Assembly: GCA_020722165.1 (NCBI GenBank)
Contig: DYLI01000061.1
Coordinates: 1 to 9,634 of the forward strand
DNA length: 9,634 nt
Origin: Halothiobacillus neapolitanus
GTDB taxonomy: Bacteria; Pseudomonadota; Gammaproteobacteria; Halothiobacillales; Halothiobacillaceae
Reading direction: 5' to 3'
Of this stretch, positions 6,982 through 9,634 are shown piece by piece (position 1 is the first letter of the stretch; each line of letters starts with the position of its first letter). Below the pieces are notes generated by a model. The model worked only from the letters and a program-made list of their open reading frames with translations. It had not been told where the DNA came from and ran no database searches. The position numbers were made by a program, and so were the translations under genes.

Positions 6982-7478
6982 CCTCCAGTCGCCCTTACTT
7001 GCTGCGCGCTTTGTACGAATGGATTGTGGACAACGAACACATCCCTTACATCGTTGTGGATGCAACCATGCCTGGCGTGGTCGCGCCGCCTGAGCACGTT
7101 AAAGATGGTCAGATTACTTTGAACATTGCGCCCCATGCGGTGCAAAGCCTGAGTTTGGGTAATGCCGATGTGCGTTTTTCGGCACGCTTTAGCGGTCGCC
7201 CTTGGATGATTACCATTCCGGTCATGGCCATTTTGGCGATTTATGATCGTGATACCGGTCAGGGCATGGGTTTTCCTCCCGGAACCATGCCGGGTGAAAC
7301 CGGTGACGATGCGGATAACGATACAACCAATCGCGTATCACGCCCGCCGGCTTTGCGCGCCGTTCCCTCGGAAGGTGAGCGCAAAGCATCCAGCGTCGAA
7401 TCGAATGACGAGAATGAGTCCACACCACCCGATGATGAACCTCCGGTGCGCGGTGCTCATTTGCGGCGCATTAAATAG
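6978..7478 (+). CDS. sspB: ClpXP protease specificity-enhancing factor SspB
   Basis: Adaptor that binds ssrA-tagged proteins (and in E. coli RseA) and delivers them to the ClpXP protease. The start is GTG, overlapping the sspA stop by four bases. The folded substrate-binding domain covers about residues 4-104: RPYLLRALYEW, DGQITLNIAPHAV and VRFSARFSG closely resemble E. coli SspB. A flexible, acidic, proline-rich linker follows (about 105-156). The last ten residues, VRGAHLRRIK, correspond to the ClpX-binding tail, which in E. coli ends ALRVVK; the hydrophobic/basic pattern is kept but the residues differ. The 166-residue length matches the family. Confidence 0.95.
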   Translation: MTSSRPYLLRALYEWIVDNEHIPYIVVDATMPGVVAPPEHVKDGQITLNIAPHAVQSLSLGNADVRFSARFSGRPWMITIPVMAILAIYDRDTGQGMGFPPGTMPGETGDDADNDTTNRVSRPPALRAVPSEGERKASSVESNDENESTPPDDEPPVRGAHLRRIK

Positions 7479-7515
7479 CGGTTGATTCTATCGACACGGC
7501 TCTGGATTGGTTCAA

Positions 7516-8346
7516 ATGAGCAACACATTCGGTGCGACCGAGCGTTTGGCATCCGTCGCGCAATGGTGGCAGAGCGTTGAAGGCGGGCAGTTAAGAGATG
7601 AAGAATCGGCTGCACTGGAGCCTTGGCTTGCACGCTGCTTTGGTTATCACGCCCTGCACTTGAGTCTCCAGCCCTTAGAGCCATGTGCCATGGAGGATTC
7701 GCAAGCCGTTCCGCCGCCCTTGGCTGGTTTGCGCATTCCTCATACCTTTCAACTTGGCCCCTTGGGCGCTGACGTGCGCGCGCGCTTTGAATCCCTGCCC
7801 TTGGAAGCTGAATCGGTAGATTTGGTCGTGATGCAGCATGTTTTGGAGTTTGCTTCAGATCCCCATGCTGTTCTGCGTGAACTGGATCGGGTGTTGGTGC
7901 CCGAAGGCCGTGTGGTGTTGCTAAGTTTTAACCCCATGAGCTACTGGGGGTTGCGTCGCCTATTTAACCTGAATCATCAGGCACCGTGGTTTGGGCTTGG
8001 CCTTGGACGCAAGCGTTTGCGCGATTGGTTGGCGTTGCTGGGCTACGATGTTGAGGATGAATTATGGGTTGGGCATGGCTGTTTGTCGCACGCTCCGCCG
8101 TTTATCGCCGGTTTTATGCAGCGCTGGTTAGCGCGAATTTTACCGCGTAGCGGGGTGGGATATGCCCTGCTGGCGCGCAAGCGGGTAAGTATGCCCGCGC
8201 TCATTCGTCATCGCTGGCGCTTAATGCCGAGCTTTGGTGTGACCAAGGCCGATGGTGCGGTGGCACAAACCCGGCCACATCAACGCGGCTGTGCTGCGTT
8301 GGAGAACGATTCAAATCAAGGCGTGGCGCATGTCTCAAGAAACTAA
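7516..8346 (+). CDS. yafS: YafS-family putative SAM-dependent methyltransferase
   Basis: Predicted class I methyltransferase-fold protein of unknown substrate, resembling E. coli YafS, which also sits next to rnhA and dnaQ. The 276-residue protein has the later motifs of the fold: LPLEAESVDLVVMQHVLEF (about 94-112), RELDRVLVPEGRVVLLSFNP (121-140) and then SYWGLRRL. The glycine-rich SAM motif expected near residues 41-50 is replaced by CFGYHALHLS. E. coli YafS has a similar degenerate stretch there, so this is a family trait and leaves activity uncertain. The C-terminal 55 residues are basic and low in recognisable pattern. ATG 7516 is preferred to TTG 7507; the ribosome binding site is weak. 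The last 17 bases overlap rnhA. Confidence 0.82.
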   Translation: MSNTFGATERLASVAQWWQSVEGGQLRDEESAALEPWLARCFGYHALHLSLQPLEPCAMEDSQAVPPPLAGLRIPHTFQLGPLGADVRARFESLPLEAESVDLVVMQHVLEFASDPHAVLRELDRVLVPEGRVVLLSFNPMSYWGLRRLFNLNHQAPWFGLGLGRKRLRDWLALLGYDVEDELWVGHGCLSHAPPFIAGFMQRWLARILPRSGVGYALLARKRVSMPALIRHRWRLMPSFGVTKADGAVAQTRPHQRGCAALENDSNQGVAHVSRN

Positions 8347-8800
8347 AGAATCCCTTCCCATCAGTCAGGTGGACGCTTGGACGGACGGCGCATGTCGCGG
8401 CAACCCTGGGGTTGGTGGCTGGGGTGTGGTGTTGCGTGCTCAAGGTTTGGAAAAGCAGCTTTGTGGCGGCGAAAATCTCACCACGAATAACCGTATGGAA
8501 ATGACGGCGGCAATTCAGGCTTTGTCGGCGCTTAAACGGCGTTGCCGGGTGAATCTCACTACCGATTCGCAATATGTGATGAAAGGAATGCAGGAATGGC
8601 TGCCCAACTGGAAAAAACGCGGCTGGCGCACGTCGGGTAATCAGCCTGTGAAGAATGCCGATTTATGGCAGCAACTCGATGCGCTGTGCGCGCAGCATGA
8701 GGTGCATTGGTTCTGGGTGCGCGGGCATGTGGGACACCCTGAAAATGAGCTGGCCGATCAGTTGGCGAATCGTGGCATTGATGAGTTAAAAAAGGTCTAG
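8330..8800 (+). CDS. rnhA: Ribonuclease HI
   Basis: Cytoplasmic endonuclease that cuts the RNA strand of RNA:DNA hybrids, removing R-loops and replication primers. The 156-residue protein matches the E. coli family throughout. The four carboxylates are D19 (TDGAC), E57 (NNRME), D79 (TTDSQYV) and D143 (ELADQLA), and the catalytic histidine is H133 (RGHVGHPENE). The basic protrusion (WLPNWKKRGWRT) that grips the hybrid is present. It has a slightly longer N-terminus than E. coli (about nine residues) and a shorter C-terminus. ATG 8330 is chosen over the upstream in-frame extension because AAGG at 8318-8321 precedes it by eight bases. It starts inside the yafS end in another frame, suggesting coupled translation. 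Confidence 0.96.
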   Translation: MSQETKESLPISQVDAWTDGACRGNPGVGGWGVVLRAQGLEKQLCGGENLTTNNRMEMTAAIQALSALKRRCRVNLTTDSQYVMKGMQEWLPNWKKRGWRTSGNQPVKNADLWQQLDALCAQHEVHWFWVRGHVGHPENELADQLANRGIDELKKV

Positions 8801-8804
8801 CACC

Positions 8805-9527
8805 ATGCGGCAAATTCTTCTTGATACCGAAACAACGGGGCTGGAGCCACGCGAAGGGCATCGTATCGTCGAAATCGGCGCGGTGGAATTGGTCAATCGC
8901 AGCCTCACCGGTCTGACGTTTCATGAATATCTGAATCCCGAACGGGTGATGGATGATGAAGTGATCCGCGTTCACGGTCTGACCAATGCGTTTCTGGACG
9001 ACAAACCACGCTTTGCGGCGGTAGCGCAGTCATTCTTGGATTTTGTGCGTGGGGCGGAACTGGTTATTCATAACGCCGCGTTTGACCTTGGTTTTATCAA
9101 TGCGGAACTTGAGCGGCTTGGTAAGACATCTGCGACGGATTATGGGCGGATTGAAGATTATGTCAGCGGGGTGGTGGATAGCCTGAAACTGGCACGCCGC
9201 CTGCATCCGGGGCAGCGTAATAGTCTGGACGCGCTGTGCCGCCGCTATGGCATCGACAATAGCCATCGCCAGTTGCACGGCGCTTTGCTCGACTCGGAAA
9301 TTCTGGCGGATGTTTATCTAGCTATGACTGGTGGTCAATCCAGTTTGGGGCTGGAGTCGCAAGATTCACACGCGCATGCTGAAGGCGGTGAGGTGCCGCG
9401 CATGCTGCCTGCCTCGCGTCCGCGTGTGGCGGTGTTATGTGCCAGTGATGATGAGCTTGCAGCGCATGAGCAGCGCATGGAGGCTATTCAGAAAGCGGCG
9501 GGCGGCATGACGATTTGGGGTGGGTGA
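8805..9527 (+). CDS. dnaQ: DNA polymerase III epsilon subunit, 3'-5' proofreading exonuclease
   Basis: Proofreading subunit of the replicative polymerase, bound to the alpha subunit. The 240-residue protein has the three exonuclease motifs of the DEDDh class: DTETTG (D7, E9), NAAFDLGF (D94) and HGALLDSE (H158, D163). After the catalytic domain, QSSLGL (178-183) sits exactly where E. coli epsilon has its weak beta-clamp-binding QTSMAF and fits the QxxLxL pattern. The C-terminal part (DDELAAHEQRMEAIQK...W) matches the segment of E. coli epsilon that binds alpha. AAAGG at 8791-8795, within the end of rnhA, is nine bases before the ATG. In E. coli rnhA and dnaQ are divergent; here they are co-directional with four bases between them. 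Confidence 0.96.
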   Translation: MRQILLDTETTGLEPREGHRIVEIGAVELVNRSLTGLTFHEYLNPERVMDDEVIRVHGLTNAFLDDKPRFAAVAQSFLDFVRGAELVIHNAAFDLGFINAELERLGKTSATDYGRIEDYVSGVVDSLKLARRLHPGQRNSLDALCRRYGIDNSHRQLHGALLDSEILADVYLAMTGGQSSLGLESQDSHAHAEGGEVPRMLPASRPRVAVLCASDDELAAHEQRMEAIQKAAGGMTIWGG

Positions 9528-9534
9528 GATTGGG

Positions 9535-9559
9535 GTTGTTTGCCACTTTGGCAAATGAC
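9535..9559 (+). repeat. Hairpin downstream of dnaQ
   Basis: TTTGCCA (9539-9545) and TGGCAAA (9549-9555) are perfect inverse complements with a CTT loop. Two G-U pairs followed by U-A and G-C extend the RNA stem to 9535-9559. It begins eight bases after the dnaQ stop, but no T-run follows directly; the nearest is CTTTTTT at 9581-9587. It may be a weak terminator or a 3'-end stabiliser. The remaining bases to the window end (9560-9634) contain no gene I can support. Confidence 0.5.
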
Positions 9560-9634
9560 GCGGATTTTGCTTCCATACCCCTTTTTTGATGCCGCCGTGA
9601 ACTGGCCTGCGGAATTAGGTTAAGGGTGCCATGG

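Noticed and set aside
7636..7665. Loss of the glycine-rich SAM motif in the YafS-like protein, as a sign of a dead enzyme
   Set aside because: E. coli YafS shows a similar degenerate stretch at the same place, so it is a family property and not a local decay.
8788..8794. A_AAA_AAG in the rnhA reading frame near its stop, the classic -1 slippery heptamer
   Set aside because: A -1 shift does not enter the dnaQ frame, which is +1 relative to rnhA. It would only add about 40 residues of dnaQ out-of-frame sequence. The purine run is better explained as Leu-Lys-Lys codons plus the dnaQ ribosome binding site.
9548..9570. Sigma-54-type promoter (GG...GC) after dnaQ
   Set aside because: The GG at 9550-9551 and GC at 9569-9570 are 17 bases apart instead of 10, so the -24/-12 spacing is wrong.

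Overview
The window is an ordinary-looking stretch of a proteobacterial chromosome, most likely from a gammaproteobacterium. The clues are a Tat-type Rieske N-terminus, a PVWY Qo motif in cytochrome b, SspA/SspB close to the E. coli proteins, and a YafS-RnhA-DnaQ run. All eleven genes are on the + strand, packed tightly, with similar base composition and codon use. I see no insertion sequence, phage gene, CRISPR array, tRNA or rRNA. The species cannot be named from this sequence alone.

Layout. (1) Positions 1-2650 hold threonine biosynthesis: homoserine dehydrogenase (hom) and threonine synthase (thrC). They are separated by a 138-base spacer carrying a long imperfect inverted repeat built of CACAGA units; no homoserine kinase gene lies between them. 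(2) Positions 2656-3429 hold a Nif3/YbgI-family dinuclear-metal protein, 5 bases after thrC. (3) After a 191-base spacer with two hairpins comes petABC (Rieske protein, cytochrome b, cytochrome c1), the complete three-subunit cytochrome bc1 complex, joined by 1- and 4-base stop/start overlaps. It ends at a strong intrinsic terminator. (4) sspA-sspB encode the RNA-polymerase-binding stringent starvation protein A and the ClpXP adaptor SspB, with a GTGA overlap. The sspA promoter appears to lie in the loop of the petC terminator. (5) yafS (SAM-methyltransferase family), rnhA (RNase HI) and dnaQ (DNA polymerase III epsilon, proofreading) follow in one direction. yafS and rnhA overlap by 17 bases; dnaQ starts 4 bases after rnhA. 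(6) The last 107 bases have a hairpin but no gene I can identify.

The genes form separate housekeeping units: amino-acid synthesis, respiration (quinol to cytochrome c electron transfer), stress and proteolysis control, and DNA maintenance. I did not find a new multi-gene system. The points most worth checking are a cysteine-rich insertion in threonine synthase, the terminator loop that doubles as an extended -10 promoter, the CACAGA inverted repeat, and the petA leader hairpin with a self-complementary loop.
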